A DNA stretch of 64,000 bases. It comes from Streptomyces caeruleatus. GTDB lineage: Bacteria > Actinomycetota > Actinomycetes > Streptomycetales > Streptomycetaceae. The notes beneath the pieces are model-generated. The model was given only the letters and a program-made list of their open reading frames with translations. It did no database searches and was not told the DNA's origin. The stretch covers positions 373,469 through 437,468 of the forward strand of contig NZ_KQ948925.1 in assembly GCF_001514235.1 (NCBI RefSeq), in the 5' to 3' direction. The translations under genes and the position numbers were made by a program. Positions 18,096 to 27,124 of this stretch are shown in pieces (the stretch's first letter is position 1; every line of letters begins with the position of its first letter).

Positions 18096-19000
18096 CTCCC
18101 GCGCCCGCCCCCCGTTGTGGTCCGCCCCACCCTCCCCGGCTCGTCCAGTATGGCGAGCTGTCGTCCGAGTTTGTACGGTGCCGGGCGGGAGCCCGGGCCG
18201 AGCCTCGCGATGGCGCGCAGGATGTGTTTGGGCGGGAGTTGCCAGCGCAGACGTGCGGGAACACAGCGCAGCAGGGTGCCTGTGGCACGCAATTGGCGGG
18301 TGACGGTGGCGGGTTTCGGGGCCGGTCTGCCGTACAGCTCGTGGGCGTACGGCGGCAGTGCGGCGTACGCCAGGTGGGCCACGCGCCGCCAGAGCACCTC
18401 GCGCGCCGGGACGAGCAGGGGGTGCGTCGGCGGGCGGAGCAGGAAGTCGTCCACCGCGCGTGCCTCGGGTCCGCACGCGAGCTCGGGGCGCACCTTCTCG
18501 AAGTACGCCGCCATCTCGTCCTGGTTCGCGGGTACGGCGTCGGGCTCCAGGCCCACCAGGCGTGCGCTGACCCGCTGTTCGGCGATGTAGCGGTCGGCGA
18601 GGGCATCGGTGAGGCGGAGGCCGGAGCGGCGCGCGACCTGCAGATAGGAGTCGATCTCGGCGCAGTGCACCCACAGCAGCAGTGCGGGTTCGTCGACGCC
18701 GTACCGTTCCCCCGTGTCCGGGTCGGTGGCGCCCAGCATGCTGTGGATCTTGCGGACGCGGGCGCCGGCCTTCTCGGCGGCCTCGGTGGTGCCGTAGGTG
18801 ATGGTGCCGACGAAGTCGGCGGTGCGCAGCAGCCGGCCCCAGGCGTCCCGGCGGAAGTCGGAATTCTGCATCACGCCGCGTACCGCGCGCGGGTGCAAGG
18901 CCTGGAGGTGGAGCGCGCGGATTCCGGCGACCCACATCATGGGGTCGCCGTGCATCTGCCAGGTCACCGAGTTCGGGGTGAACAGCCCGGGATCTCCCAT
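18077..19000 (-). CDS. MpaB/DUF2236-family oxygenase-like protein
   Basis: 307-residue protein of the DUF2236 family, which includes the mycophenolate enzyme MpaB and latex-clearing protein Lcp, heme-dependent oxygenases. The conserved N-terminal block is clear: WVAGIRALHLQALHPRAVRG, then SDFRRDAWGRLLRTADFVGTITYG (read as consecutive segments), with the conserved histidines. A second conserved region is LLWVHCAEIDSYL. No signal peptide. It begins 9 nt after the acyl-CoA dehydrogenase stop and overlaps the kinase start by 19 nt. Substrate unknown; the neighbour suggests lipid or hydrophobic substrates. Confidence 0.85.
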   Translation of the reverse strand: MGDPGLFTPNSVTWQMHGDPMMWVAGIRALHLQALHPRAVRGVMQNSDFRRDAWGRLLRTADFVGTITYGTTEAAEKAGARVRKIHSMLGATDPDTGERYGVDEPALLLWVHCAEIDSYLQVARRSGLRLTDALADRYIAEQRVSARLVGLEPDAVPANQDEMAAYFEKVRPELACGPEARAVDDFLLRPPTHPLLVPAREVLWRRVAHLAYAALPPYAHELYGRPAPKPATVTRQLRATGTLLRCVPARLRWQLPPKHILRAIARLGPGSRPAPYKLGRQLAILDEPGRVGRTTTGGGRGRWGTAG

Positions 19001-19009
19001 GCCCGCAGG

Positions 19010-20188
19010 CTAACGCCGGACCCTCGGCATCCCCAGGCCGATCCACGAGATGATCTCCCGCTGGATCTCGTTGTTGCCGCCCCCGAAGGTGAAGATGACG
19101 GCCGAGCGGTAGCCGCGCTCCAGCTCGCCGTGGAGCACCGCGCCCGCCGAGCCCTCCTTCAGCGCACCGGGGGCGGCGACGATCTCCATCAGCCAGGCGT
19201 ACGCGTCGCGGCGCGCCTCGGAGCCGTAGACCTTCACGGCGGAGGCGTCCTGGGGGGTGAGCGTGCCGTCCTGGACGGCGCTGACCATCTTCCAGTTCAG
19301 CAGCTTGAGGGCGTCGAGCTTGGTGTGGGTCTGGGCGAGGCGGCGGCGCACCCAGGGCAGGTCGATCACCCGGCGGCCGTCGGCGAGTTTGGTCTCCATG
19401 GCCCAGCGCTGGACGTCGTGCAGGGCGCGGATGGCCATGGTGCCGTGGGCGGCGAGGGTGACGCGCTCGTGGTTGAGCTGGTTGGTGATCAGGCGCCAGC
19501 CCCGGTTCTCGGCGCCGACGCGGCGGGAGACGGGGACGCGGACGTTCTCGTAGTAGCTGGCCGTGGTGTCGTGCGAGGCGAGGGTGTTGATGAGGGTGCA
19601 GGAGTAGCCGGGGTCGGTGGTCGGGACGAGGAGCATGGTGATGCCCTTGTGCGGCGGGGCCTCGGGGTCCGTGCGGGTGGCAAGCCAGACCCAGTCGGCG
19701 GTGTCGCCGTTGGTGGTCCAGATCTTCTGCCCGTTGACGACGTAGCTGTCGCCGTCCCGTACCGCGCGCGTCCTGAGCGAGGCCAGGTCCGTGCCGGCGT
19801 CGGGCTCGCTGTAGCCGATCGCGAAGTCGATCTCGCCGGAGAGGATTTTCGGCAGGAAGTGGGCCTTCTGCTCGTCCGTGCCGTACTGCATGATCGTCGG
19901 GCCGACGGTGTTGAGCGCCATCAGGGGCAGCGGTACGCCGGCCTGGGCGGCCTCGTCGAAGAAGATGAACTGCTCGATCGCGGTCAGGCCGCGGCCGCCG
20001 TACTCCTTGGGCCAGCCGACGCCGAGCCAGCCGTCGGCGCCCAGCCGCCGGATGACGGTGCGGTAGTGGCGCTTCTGGGCGGCCGGGTCGGTGAACCGGG
20101 TGCCGGCGAGGTCCGGCGCCAACTCGGCGAAGTAGTCGCGCAGTTCGCCGCGCAGCCGCTGCTGCTCGGGCGTGTATTCGAGATGCAC
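19010..20188 (-). CDS. Acyl-CoA dehydrogenase
   Basis: 392-residue FAD-dependent dehydrogenase introducing a double bond into an acyl-CoA. Signature GYSEPDAGTDLASLRTRAV near residue 130, WTTNGDTADW, and the C-terminal FTFGGGNNEIQREIISWIGLG. GTG 20188 follows GGAGG at a normal distance. It belongs to the FadE17/ACAD subclass often paired with a second dehydrogenase in actinobacterial steroid and side-chain catabolism, but no partner is adjacent. It heads the reverse-strand run with the MpaB-like protein and the kinase. Confidence 0.92.
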   Translation of the reverse strand: MHLEYTPEQQRLRGELRDYFAELAPDLAGTRFTDPAAQKRHYRTVIRRLGADGWLGVGWPKEYGGRGLTAIEQFIFFDEAAQAGVPLPLMALNTVGPTIMQYGTDEQKAHFLPKILSGEIDFAIGYSEPDAGTDLASLRTRAVRDGDSYVVNGQKIWTTNGDTADWVWLATRTDPEAPPHKGITMLLVPTTDPGYSCTLINTLASHDTTASYYENVRVPVSRRVGAENRGWRLITNQLNHERVTLAAHGTMAIRALHDVQRWAMETKLADGRRVIDLPWVRRRLAQTHTKLDALKLLNWKMVSAVQDGTLTPQDASAVKVYGSEARRDAYAWLMEIVAAPGALKEGSAGAVLHGELERGYRSAVIFTFGGGNNEIQREIISWIGLGMPRVRR

Positions 20189-20300
20189 GGCGCCTCCAGG
20201 CTCCCCAAGGCCGGTCCTGACGGCGCACACCGTAGAACGCGTTCCAGAAATTGGGAATGGCGAGGAGCGGTCCGGTAAGGCCGCGATCCGATACGAGCTG

Positions 20301-20729
20301 TCAGTCGAGCGTGGCCATGAAGTCCGTGCAGGCCCGTGCGCAGTCGCGGCAGGCCTGTGCCGCGTCCTCGGCGCCCGGGTGCTTGTCGAAGACGTGGGCG
20401 CCCTCCAGGCAGACCGTGCGGGTCCACTCCAGCTGCATACGGAGGGCGCTCTCGGCGCCCTCGTCCATGCGGCCCTGCTCGGACAGCACACGGCAGGTCG
20501 CGTCGCACACCTCGGCGCACAGGATGCCCTTGCGGCGCACCAGTTCCTGTTCCGTCGTCCCGTCCGGGTCCACGAGGCTGGCCCGCAGGGCACAGGCGCG
20601 GGCGCACTCGGTGCAGGCCTGCGCACAGGCGAAGCGGTCCTCCAGGAACTGGACGAGCTCTTGCTGGGACGTTGTCGATGTCACACAGGGCGGGTAGCCG
20701 GAGCCGGAGGCACCAAACCCCGTGTTCAT
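20301..20729 (-). CDS. Csp-like cysteine-rich four-helix bundle protein
   Basis: 142 residues with 12 cysteines arranged as CxxxCxxCxxxC (twice) and CxxxCxxxC on predicted helices, matching the DUF326/copper-storage protein family. In Csp proteins the Cys thiolates inside a helix bundle bind many Cu(I) ions. Without a signal peptide this would be a cytosolic (Csp3-like) form. The start is uncertain: ATG 20729 is only 26 nt from the divergent ATG at 20756, and neither it nor the in-frame GTG 20684 has a strong ribosome site; GTG 20684 would match typical family length (about 127). Confidence 0.82.
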   Translation of the reverse strand: MNTGFGASGSGYPPCVTSTTSQQELVQFLEDRFACAQACTECARACALRASLVDPDGTTEQELVRRKGILCAEVCDATCRVLSEQGRMDEGAESALRMQLEWTRTVCLEGAHVFDKHPGAEDAAQACRDCARACTDFMATLD

Positions 20730-20755
20730 GAGAGGTCCGGGGGTACTCGCGAGCC

Positions 20756-21112
20756 ATGGACACCACTTGGATGGACATCGCCGCAGCGAACGGCGCACTC
20801 GCCGTCGGACTGCTCGTCGCGGGCGTCGCCGTCGTCGCGCTGCTGATCGGCGCCTTCGTCGTGGGCGTCCGCGTCAGGCGCCGGGAACCGCGTCCGCCGC
20901 GCCCCGACGAGCAGCCGAGGCTGCCCGCCGACGGCCCGGTCCACGAGGTCCGGGAGAACAGGGAGCCGGCCGAGGTACCCAAGAGCGACAACCGGCTCAC
21001 TGCGCACGACCTGCCGGGCCACGGCAACATCCCGTCCCGGCCGAGCCCGTCGAAGGAGCGGCCCCGCTGGACCGAGGGCGGCAGCGGATCGTTCGGCAGC
21101 GGCGGTACGTGA
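20756..21112 (+). CDS. Small single-pass membrane protein (DUF6479-like)
   Basis: 118 residues. One membrane helix spans about residues 13-38 (LAVGLLVAGVAVVALLIGAF), followed by basic residues (VRVRRREPRPP) and a hydrophilic tail with REPAEVPKSDNRLTAHDLPGHG. This tail pattern occurs in a common Streptomyces family of unknown function. The basic residues after the helix predict a cytoplasmic tail. It sits between the Csp-like gene (divergent) and another small conserved gene. Confidence 0.7.
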   Translation: MDTTWMDIAAANGALAVGLLVAGVAVVALLIGAFVVGVRVRRREPRPPRPDEQPRLPADGPVHEVRENREPAEVPKSDNRLTAHDLPGHGNIPSRPSPSKERPRWTEGGSGSFGSGGT

Positions 21113-21176
21113 CGCCGTCGGTCCTGCCGGAGGCGTCCCCGCGCGTCGCACCAGTCGTACCGAGGAAGTGAGAACC

Positions 21177-21527
21177 ATGGCCGACCACGCCCGCGACCAT
21201 CTGCCTCTGCCCGATTACGACCACCTGCCGATCGGCGGGCTGGAGAGCCGCGTACGGTCGCTGACCTCCGATGACGTCGAGGATCTGCTGGCGTACGAGC
21301 GGTCGCACGCCGACCGGCTGCCGGTGACCGAGCTGCTCGCCACCCGTCTGGAGCAGCTCCACTCCGGCGCCGAGCCGACGTCCGGTGACCCGGGCGCGCT
21401 GCGGCCCGAGAGCGGCGGCCGCCGCGCGGGCTCGGCGGTGTCGCCCGCGACCGCGTCGCCGCCGTTCAGTTCGCCGCCGCACGGCACCCCCGACCAGCGG
21501 GGGAAGCCGAAGGGTGATCGTACGTAA
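21177..21527 (+). CDS. Conserved small actinobacterial protein, unknown function
   Basis: 116 residues from ATG 21177, which is 8 nt after GAGGAAG. The N-terminal half carries the recognisable actinobacterial block LPLPDYDHLPIGGLESRVRSL, then DVEDLLAYERSHADRLPVTELLATRLEQL, likely three helices. The C-terminal 45 residues are Ser/Pro/Gly-rich and probably disordered. I know this family by sequence pattern only; no function is established to my knowledge. It is followed by the cytochrome b gene in the same direction. Confidence 0.7.
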   Translation: MADHARDHLPLPDYDHLPIGGLESRVRSLTSDDVEDLLAYERSHADRLPVTELLATRLEQLHSGAEPTSGDPGALRPESGGRRAGSAVSPATASPPFSSPPHGTPDQRGKPKGDRT

Positions 21528-21568
21528 CGGTCCGTTTCCGGGCGCGGACGCGAGGGCACTCGTGATCC

Positions 21569-23074
21569 GTGCTGTGGAGGAGGAGCAGGGCCCGCGCCGC
21601 CGCGCGGGCCCGCCGTGCGACCGCACACGCCGCGGACCATGCCGACGAGCGGCTTCCGCTGTACGAGGGCGGCGGGCTCCTGCGCAAGGCGTTCCCCGAC
21701 CACTGGTCGTTCCTGCTGGGCGAGATCGCCCTCTACAGCTTCGTCGTCCTGTTGCTGACCGGCGTCTGGCTGACCCTCTTCTTCCACCCGTCGATGACGG
21801 AGGTCGTCTACCACGGCTCGTACCGGCCGCTGAACGGTGTGCGCATGTCGGAGGCGTACGAGTCGACGCTGGACATCAGCTTCGACGTACGCGGCGGTCT
21901 GCTGATCCGGCAACTGCACCACTGGGCGGCGCTGGTCTTCCTCGCCGCGATCGGGCTGCATCTGCTGCGGATCTTCTTCACCGGCGCGTTCCGCAGGCCC
22001 CGCGAGGTCAACTGGCTGATCGGCGTGACCCTGTTCCTGCTGGCGCTGGCCGAGGGCTTCGCCGGCTACTCGCTGCCGGACGACCTGCTGTCGGGCACGG
22101 GCCTGCGGATCGCGCAGGGCATCATGCTGTCGATCCCGCTGGTGGGGACGTATGTCAGCTTCTTCGCGTTCGGCGGCGAGTTCCCGGGCGAGGACCTGAT
22201 CCCACGGCTGTACGCGCTGCACATCCTGCTTCTCCCGGGGCTGCTGCTCGCGCTGATCTCCGTGCACCTGATCCTGGTGTTCTACCTGAAGCACACCCAG
22301 TGGGCGGGCCGCGGCCGCACGAACCGCAACGCCGTGGGCAAACCCATGTTCCCGCAGTTCGCGGCGTCCTCGGGCGGTCTGACCTTCATGGTCTTCGGTG
22401 TGCTGACGCTGCTGTCGGGTCTCGCTCAGATCAACCCGATCTGGGCGTACGGCCCCTATCGCACGGACGTCGTCTCGACGGGCTCGCAACCGGACTGGTA
22501 CGTCGGCTTCCTGGAGGGTTCGCTGCGTCTGGTGCCGCCCTGGGAGACCTCGGTGGCCGGCCACACGGTGATGTGGAACGTGCTGCTGCCCGCGGTCGTC
22601 CTGCCCGGGCTGCTGTTCGCGGTGCTGTACGCGTATCCGTTCGCCGAGCGGTGGGCGACCGGCGACTGCGCCGAGCACCATCTGTGCGACCGGCCGCGCG
22701 ACAGGCCCGTGCGGACCGGGCTCGGGGTCGCGGCGCTCAGCTGTTACGGCGTCCTGCTGGCGGCCGGCGGAAACGACATCGTCGCCGACACCTTCAGGAT
22801 CTCGGTGAACGCGCTGACCTGGGTGTTCCGCATCGCCTTCGTGCTGCTGCCGCCCCTGGCGTTCATGGTCACCCGCCGGGTGTGCGCGGCCCTGCGGGAG
22901 CGGGACCGGGAGCGGCTGGTGGAGGGTGAGGAGACCGGCGAGGTGCGGCAGACCGTCGCGGGCGGATATGTGGAGGGCCATGAGCCGCTCGACGGGGAGC
23001 GGCGGTATGTGCTGCGGGCCCACGGCTACGGGGTCGAGGAACCGGAGTCCTCGGGGGACGAGGTGGAACGCTGA
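21569..23074 (+). CDS. Cytochrome b subunit (QcrB-like), orphan copy
   Basis: 501-residue membrane cytochrome b of the actinobacterial bc1 complex type. Four heme-ligand histidines are seen as two pairs 14 residues apart: HHWAALVFLAAIGLHLLR and LHILLLPGLLLALISVHL. The quinol-site motif appears as PDWY. About eight or nine membrane segments and a charged C-terminal tail follow. Start GTG 21569 is the only plausible start. The usual partners QcrA (Rieske) and QcrC (diheme cytochrome c) are not adjacent, so this looks like an extra copy. Its 3' end overlaps the converging ctaF-like gene by 49 nt. Confidence 0.88.
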   Translation: MLWRRSRARAAARARRATAHAADHADERLPLYEGGGLLRKAFPDHWSFLLGEIALYSFVVLLLTGVWLTLFFHPSMTEVVYHGSYRPLNGVRMSEAYESTLDISFDVRGGLLIRQLHHWAALVFLAAIGLHLLRIFFTGAFRRPREVNWLIGVTLFLLALAEGFAGYSLPDDLLSGTGLRIAQGIMLSIPLVGTYVSFFAFGGEFPGEDLIPRLYALHILLLPGLLLALISVHLILVFYLKHTQWAGRGRTNRNAVGKPMFPQFAASSGGLTFMVFGVLTLLSGLAQINPIWAYGPYRTDVVSTGSQPDWYVGFLEGSLRLVPPWETSVAGHTVMWNVLLPAVVLPGLLFAVLYAYPFAERWATGDCAEHHLCDRPRDRPVRTGLGVAALSCYGVLLAAGGNDIVADTFRISVNALTWVFRIAFVLLPPLAFMVTRRVCAALRERDRERLVEGEETGEVRQTVAGGYVEGHEPLDGERRYVLRAHGYGVEEPESSGDEVER

Positions 23075-23475
23075 CCGTCGCCGTCCGCACCGTCCCGGTC
23101 CGCGTACTGGAAGACCATCCCGAATACGCCGTGCCCGAGCACCCCGAGCCCCAGCAGGAACAGCCACAGGCCGTAGACCACGCCGAGCGCCGCCAGGACG
23201 GAGCCCAGGGCGGTCGTGATCGGCCAGGGGCTGTACGGCGGGAAGAAGGCGAGCGGGCCCGCGGTGTCGACGACCTCGGCGTCGGCGCGGTCCTGGGCCC
23301 TCGGGCCTCGCCTGCGGTACTGCATGTGCAGGAAGAAGGCGACGAGGGCGGCCATCAGGAACGCCACGAGCAGGACGGCGGTGCCGGCCGGCTCCTGGGA
23401 TCGCCAGCCGTAGCCGACGGCGGTGACGAGGAAGAACCCCGCCACGCCCATGAACAGCCGGGACTCGGTCTTCAC
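23026..23475 (-). CDS. ctaF: Cytochrome c oxidase subunit IV, actinobacterial type
   Basis: 149-residue membrane protein matching CtaF, the fourth subunit of actinobacterial aa3 oxidase. Four hydrophobic helices: [36 protein letters not shown], the conserved [10 protein letters not shown] loop followed by a helix, and [23 protein letters not shown] 23475 overlaps the ctaD stop (GTGA), so the two are coupled. The 3' end overlaps the converging cytochrome b gene. Confidence 0.88.
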   Translation of the reverse strand: MKTESRLFMGVAGFFLVTAVGYGWRSQEPAGTAVLLVAFLMAALVAFFLHMQYRRRGPRAQDRADAEVVDTAGPLAFFPPYSPWPITTALGSVLAALGVVYGLWLFLLGLGVLGHGVFGMVFQYADRDGADGDGQRSTSSPEDSGSSTP

Positions 23476-25142
23476 TGCACATGCCTTTGGTCGAGGCGGG
23501 CCAGGTCGGGATGGTGCAGGTCGAACGCCGGGGACTCGGAGCGGATCCGGGGCAGCGCCGTGAAGTTGTGGCGCGGGGGCGGACAGGTGGTGGCCCATTC
23601 CAGGGAGCGGCCGTATCCCCAGGGGTCGTTGCGGGTGGCCGGTGTGCCGTGGTGGGTGGTGCGCCAGACGTTGTAGAGGAACGGCAGGGTGGACAGGCCG
23701 AGCAGGAAGGCGCCGACGGAGCTGACGGTGTTCAGCAGTGTGAAGCCGTCCGTGGCGAGGTAGTCGGCGTAGCGGCGGGGCATGCCCTGTTCGCCGAGCC
23801 AGTGCTGGACCAGGAAGGTGGTCTGGAAGCCGACGAACAGGGTCCAGAAGTGGATCCGACCGAGACGTTCGTCGAGCATCCTGCCGGTGAGCTTCGGCCA
23901 CCAGAAGTAGAAGCCGCCGAACATCGCGAAGACGACCGTGCCGAACAGCACGTAGTGCAGATGGGCGACGATGAAGTACGAGTCGGTGAGGTGGAAGTCC
24001 AGCGGCGGGGAGGCGATGAGGACGCCGCTCATGCCGCCCAGCAGGAACGTCACCAGGAATCCGCACGCCCACAGCATGGGGGTCTCGAAGGACAGGGAAC
24101 CCTTGATCATCGTGCCGATCCAGTTGAAGAACTTCACCCCGGTCGGCACCGCGATGAGAAACGACATCAGGGAGAAGAACGGCAGCAACACGGCCCCGGT
24201 GGCGAACATGTGGTGGGCCCACACCACCGCGGACAACATGGTGATGGCGATGGTGGCGCCGATGAGGCTGACGTAGCCGAAGACCGGTTTGCGGCTGAAG
24301 ACGGGGATGATCTCGGAGACGATGCCGAAGAACGGCAGCGCGACGATGTAGACCTCGGGGTGGCCGAAGAACCAGAACAGGTGCTGCCACAGCAGTGCCC
24401 CGCCGCTCGCCGCGTCGTAGATGTGCGCCCCGAACCTGCGGTCCGCCTCCAGGGCGAACAGGGCGGCGGTGAGCACGGGGAACGCGGGCAGGACCAGGAT
24501 CGACGTGAACAGCACGTTCCAGGTGAAGACCGGCATCCGGAACATCGTCATGCCGGGGGCGCGCAGGCACAGGATCGTGGTGATGAAGTTGACCGCGCCG
24601 AGCGTGGTCGACACGCCGGTCACCACCAGGCCCATGGTCCACAGGTCGCCGCCGGAGCCGGGGCTGCGGACCGCGCTGTTGAGGGGCGCGTAGGCGAACC
24701 AGCCGAAGCTCGCCGCTCCCCCGGGCACGACGAAGCCGCCGACGACCATCAGGCCGCCGAAGAGGTAGAGCCAGTACGACAGGGCGTTCAGCCGGGGGAA
24801 CGCCACGTCCGGGGAACCGATCTGCAGCGGCATGATCGCGTTGGCGAACCCGGCGAACAGCGGGGTCGCGAACAGCAGCATCATGACCGTGCCGTGCACG
24901 GTGAACAGCTGGTTGTACTGGTCGTTGCTGAACAACTGGAGCCCGGGGCGGGCGAGTTCGGCCCGCATCAGCAGTGCGAGGACACCGCCGAGGAGGAAGA
25001 AGGCGAAGGAGGTCGTCAGATACAGGTTGCCGATCACCTTGTGGTCGGTCGTCGTCGTCCACCGCAGCAACGCCCGGCCGAAGCGCCCGCGCGGCCGGGA
25101 CGGTGTTCCACGCGCCGGGTCGGTCCTGCTGTCCACCGCCAT
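23472..25142 (-). CDS. ctaD: Cytochrome c oxidase subunit I
   Basis: 556-residue catalytic subunit of aa3-type oxidase, reducing oxygen to water. Seen: the low-spin heme ligand region ([11 protein letters not shown]), Cu-B/active-site HPEVYIV with the Tyr crosslink site, VVWAHHMF, K-channel lysine in [10 protein letters not shown]-channel aspartate in [11 protein letters not shown], and HLHYVLFGT with heme ligands. Subunits II and III (ctaC, ctaE) are absent here, so this is probably a second ctaD-ctaF set using subunits encoded elsewhere. No good ribosome site precedes ATG 25142. Divergent from the polyphosphate kinase gene with 165 nt between. Confidence 0.94.
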   Translation of the reverse strand: MAVDSRTDPARGTPSRPRGRFGRALLRWTTTTDHKVIGNLYLTTSFAFFLLGGVLALLMRAELARPGLQLFSNDQYNQLFTVHGTVMMLLFATPLFAGFANAIMPLQIGSPDVAFPRLNALSYWLYLFGGLMVVGGFVVPGGAASFGWFAYAPLNSAVRSPGSGGDLWTMGLVVTGVSTTLGAVNFITTILCLRAPGMTMFRMPVFTWNVLFTSILVLPAFPVLTAALFALEADRRFGAHIYDAASGGALLWQHLFWFFGHPEVYIVALPFFGIVSEIIPVFSRKPVFGYVSLIGATIAITMLSAVVWAHHMFATGAVLLPFFSLMSFLIAVPTGVKFFNWIGTMIKGSLSFETPMLWACGFLVTFLLGGMSGVLIASPPLDFHLTDSYFIVAHLHYVLFGTVVFAMFGGFYFWWPKLTGRMLDERLGRIHFWTLFVGFQTTFLVQHWLGEQGMPRRYADYLATDGFTLLNTVSSVGAFLLGLSTLPFLYNVWRTTHHGTPATRNDPWGYGRSLEWATTCPPPRHNFTALPRIRSESPAFDLHHPDLARLDQRHVQ

Positions 25143-25307
25143 GGGCCGCTGGGTACCCGGGCTGCGGGGACGTCAGTCCTGCGGTCCCCGGCATTCACCC
25201 GTGCGCCGCAGGCGTCCTCGGGGTGCGAGGGCGCGTACGGGGTGCGCGGCGCGTCGGCGGTCAGTACGGTGCTGTTCTGGTGTTCGAGTTCGGCTGTGGG
25301 AGGCCGC

Positions 25308-26111
25308 ATGGCCGGCGACAAGGCGGCGAAGCTGCCGCGCAAGACGTACGAGAAGGAACTGCTGCGCCTGCAGATGGAGCTGGCGAAGCTTCAGGAGTGG
25401 GTGCGGACGGAAGGCGCCCGGCTGGTCGTGGTCTTCGAGGGGCGGGACGCGGCGGGCAAGGGCGGCACCATCAAACGGGTCACCGAACATCTCAACCCGC
25501 GGATCGCGCGGATCGCGGCGCTGCCGACGCCCACCGAACGTGAGCGGAGCCAGTGGTACTTCCAGCGGTACATCCAGCACCTGCCGGCCGCCGGTGAGAT
25601 CGTGCTGTTCGACCGCAGCTGGTACAACCGGGCCGGTGTCGAGCACGTCATGGGGTTCTGCACCCGGGAGGAGTACCAGCGCTTCCTGCATCAGTGCCCG
25701 ATCTTCGAGCGGATGCTGGTGGAGGACGGGATCCTGCTGCGCAAGTACTGGTTCTCGGTGAGCGACGAGGAGCAGCAGGACCGCTTCAGGCGCCGTCTGG
25801 AGGACCCCCTGCGCCGCTGGAAGCTCTCCCCGATGGACCTGGAGTCGATCACCCGCTGGGAGGTGTACTCCCGGGCCAAGGACGAGATGATGGTGCACAC
25901 CGACATCGCCGAGGCGCCGTGGCACGTCGTCGAGAGCGACGACAAGCGCCGGGCCCGGGTGAACATGATCGCGCATCTGCTGGACTCGGTGCCGTACCAG
26001 GACGTCCTCCCGCCGGTGCTGGACCTGCCCGAACGGCCGGAGTCGAGCGGCTACCAGCGACCGCCGCGCGACCTTCAGAAGTACGTCCCGGACCACGCGG
26101 CGAACCTCTGA
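25308..26111 (+). CDS. ppk2: Polyphosphate kinase 2 family protein
   Basis: 267-residue PPK2, which transfers phosphate between polyphosphate and nucleotides. Walker A GRDAAGKGGTIK near residues 45-55, Walker B/base-binding FDRSWYNRAGVEHVMGF, and the lid RRWKLSPMDLESITRW are all present. Length and single domain indicate class I (NDP to NTP direction) but subclass needs comparison. ATG 25308 follows TGGGAGG by 5 nt. Its position between respiratory genes and a stress protein fits an energy-stress role. Confidence 0.92.
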   Translation: MAGDKAAKLPRKTYEKELLRLQMELAKLQEWVRTEGARLVVVFEGRDAAGKGGTIKRVTEHLNPRIARIAALPTPTERERSQWYFQRYIQHLPAAGEIVLFDRSWYNRAGVEHVMGFCTREEYQRFLHQCPIFERMLVEDGILLRKYWFSVSDEEQQDRFRRRLEDPLRRWKLSPMDLESITRWEVYSRAKDEMMVHTDIAEAPWHVVESDDKRRARVNMIAHLLDSVPYQDVLPPVLDLPERPESSGYQRPPRDLQKYVPDHAANL

Positions 26112-26138
26112 GCCGCACCCGCCTCCCGCTCGGCCCGT

Positions 26139-27020
26139 TCACTCCTGCCCCGACCGCACGACGGCGACCGGGCAGTGGGCGTGGTGGAGCAGGGCCTGGC
26201 TGACCGAGCCCAGGAGCATCCCGGCGAATCCGCCCCGTCCGCGCGCCCCGACCACGACCAGTGCGGCTTCGGCGCTGGCCTCGATCAGGGTGTGCCGGAC
26301 CCGGCCGCGCACCAGCCTGCGGTCCACGGCGACGTCGGGATACCGGTCGCGCAGCCCGCCCAGCGCCTCGGCCAGCACGCGTTCCTCCTCGTCGTGCAGC
26401 CGCTCCTCGTCGTACGTCACGAAGGGCGGGTCGGCGGGGCTGTCGTAGGCGCGCTCGGTCCGGGTGCTCCAGATGTGCAGCGCCACCAGGTCCGTGCCGT
26501 GCAGGGAGGCCCGGGAGAAGGCGAACTCGACGGCTCCCCGGGCCGCGGGCGAGCCGTCGACGGCCAGCAGGACCGGCCCGGCCGGGTTCGGCCTGCCGCG
26601 CGTCACCAGCACCGGGCAGGCGGCATGCGCGGCCAGATGGCCGGCGGTGGAGCCGAGCAGCAGGGCACCGAACCGGCTCAGGCCCCGGCTGCCGACCACG
26701 ACCAGGGACGCGGTGCGCGACTCGATCTCCAGCACCGTCACCGGTTCGCCGACGACGATCTCGCGCATGACCTCGATGCCCGGCGCCGTCTCGTTTGCCC
26801 GCCGCTCGGCCTTGGCCAGCGTCCCGTCGATCAGCTCGCGCATCCCGGCGCCACTGGGCTCCCACGGCCGGCCACCATGCGGAATGTGCGCGGCCGGCCA
26901 CCCGAAGGCATGCACCACCCGCAGCCCCACACCATGCAGCCCGGCCTCCCGCGCCGCAGCCTCCACCGCCTCCAGGCTCGACGCCGAACCGTCCACCCCC
27001 ACGACAACCGGGCCGTTCAT
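26139..27020 (-). CDS. Universal stress protein, two UspA domains
   Basis: 293-residue tandem UspA protein. Each half begins with a VVGVDGS/LLAVDGS strand and ends with an ATP-binding G-2X-G-9X-G(S/T) motif: VVGSRGLSRFGALLLGSTAG and VVGARGRGGFAGMLLGSVSQ. ATP-binding members respond to hypoxia and starvation in actinobacteria. ATG 27020 lies 5 nt after AAGGGGAG. It is 104 nt downstream of the GH65 gene and converges on PPK2. Confidence 0.92.
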   Translation of the reverse strand: MNGPVVVGVDGSASSLEAVEAAAREAGLHGVGLRVVHAFGWPAAHIPHGGRPWEPSGAGMRELIDGTLAKAERRANETAPGIEVMREIVVGEPVTVLEIESRTASLVVVGSRGLSRFGALLLGSTAGHLAAHAACPVLVTRGRPNPAGPVLLAVDGSPAARGAVEFAFSRASLHGTDLVALHIWSTRTERAYDSPADPPFVTYDEERLHDEEERVLAEALGGLRDRYPDVAVDRRLVRGRVRHTLIEASAEAALVVVGARGRGGFAGMLLGSVSQALLHHAHCPVAVVRSGQE

Positions 27021-27124
27021 CACGCTCCCCTTTCCGGGCGCCGGCCGCGGGCTCGCACGCCGGGCCGACGGCCGTTGCCCTCCCAGCCTCTCCCCGCCGA
27101 CGGCATTCCGCACCGGCCGGGCCG

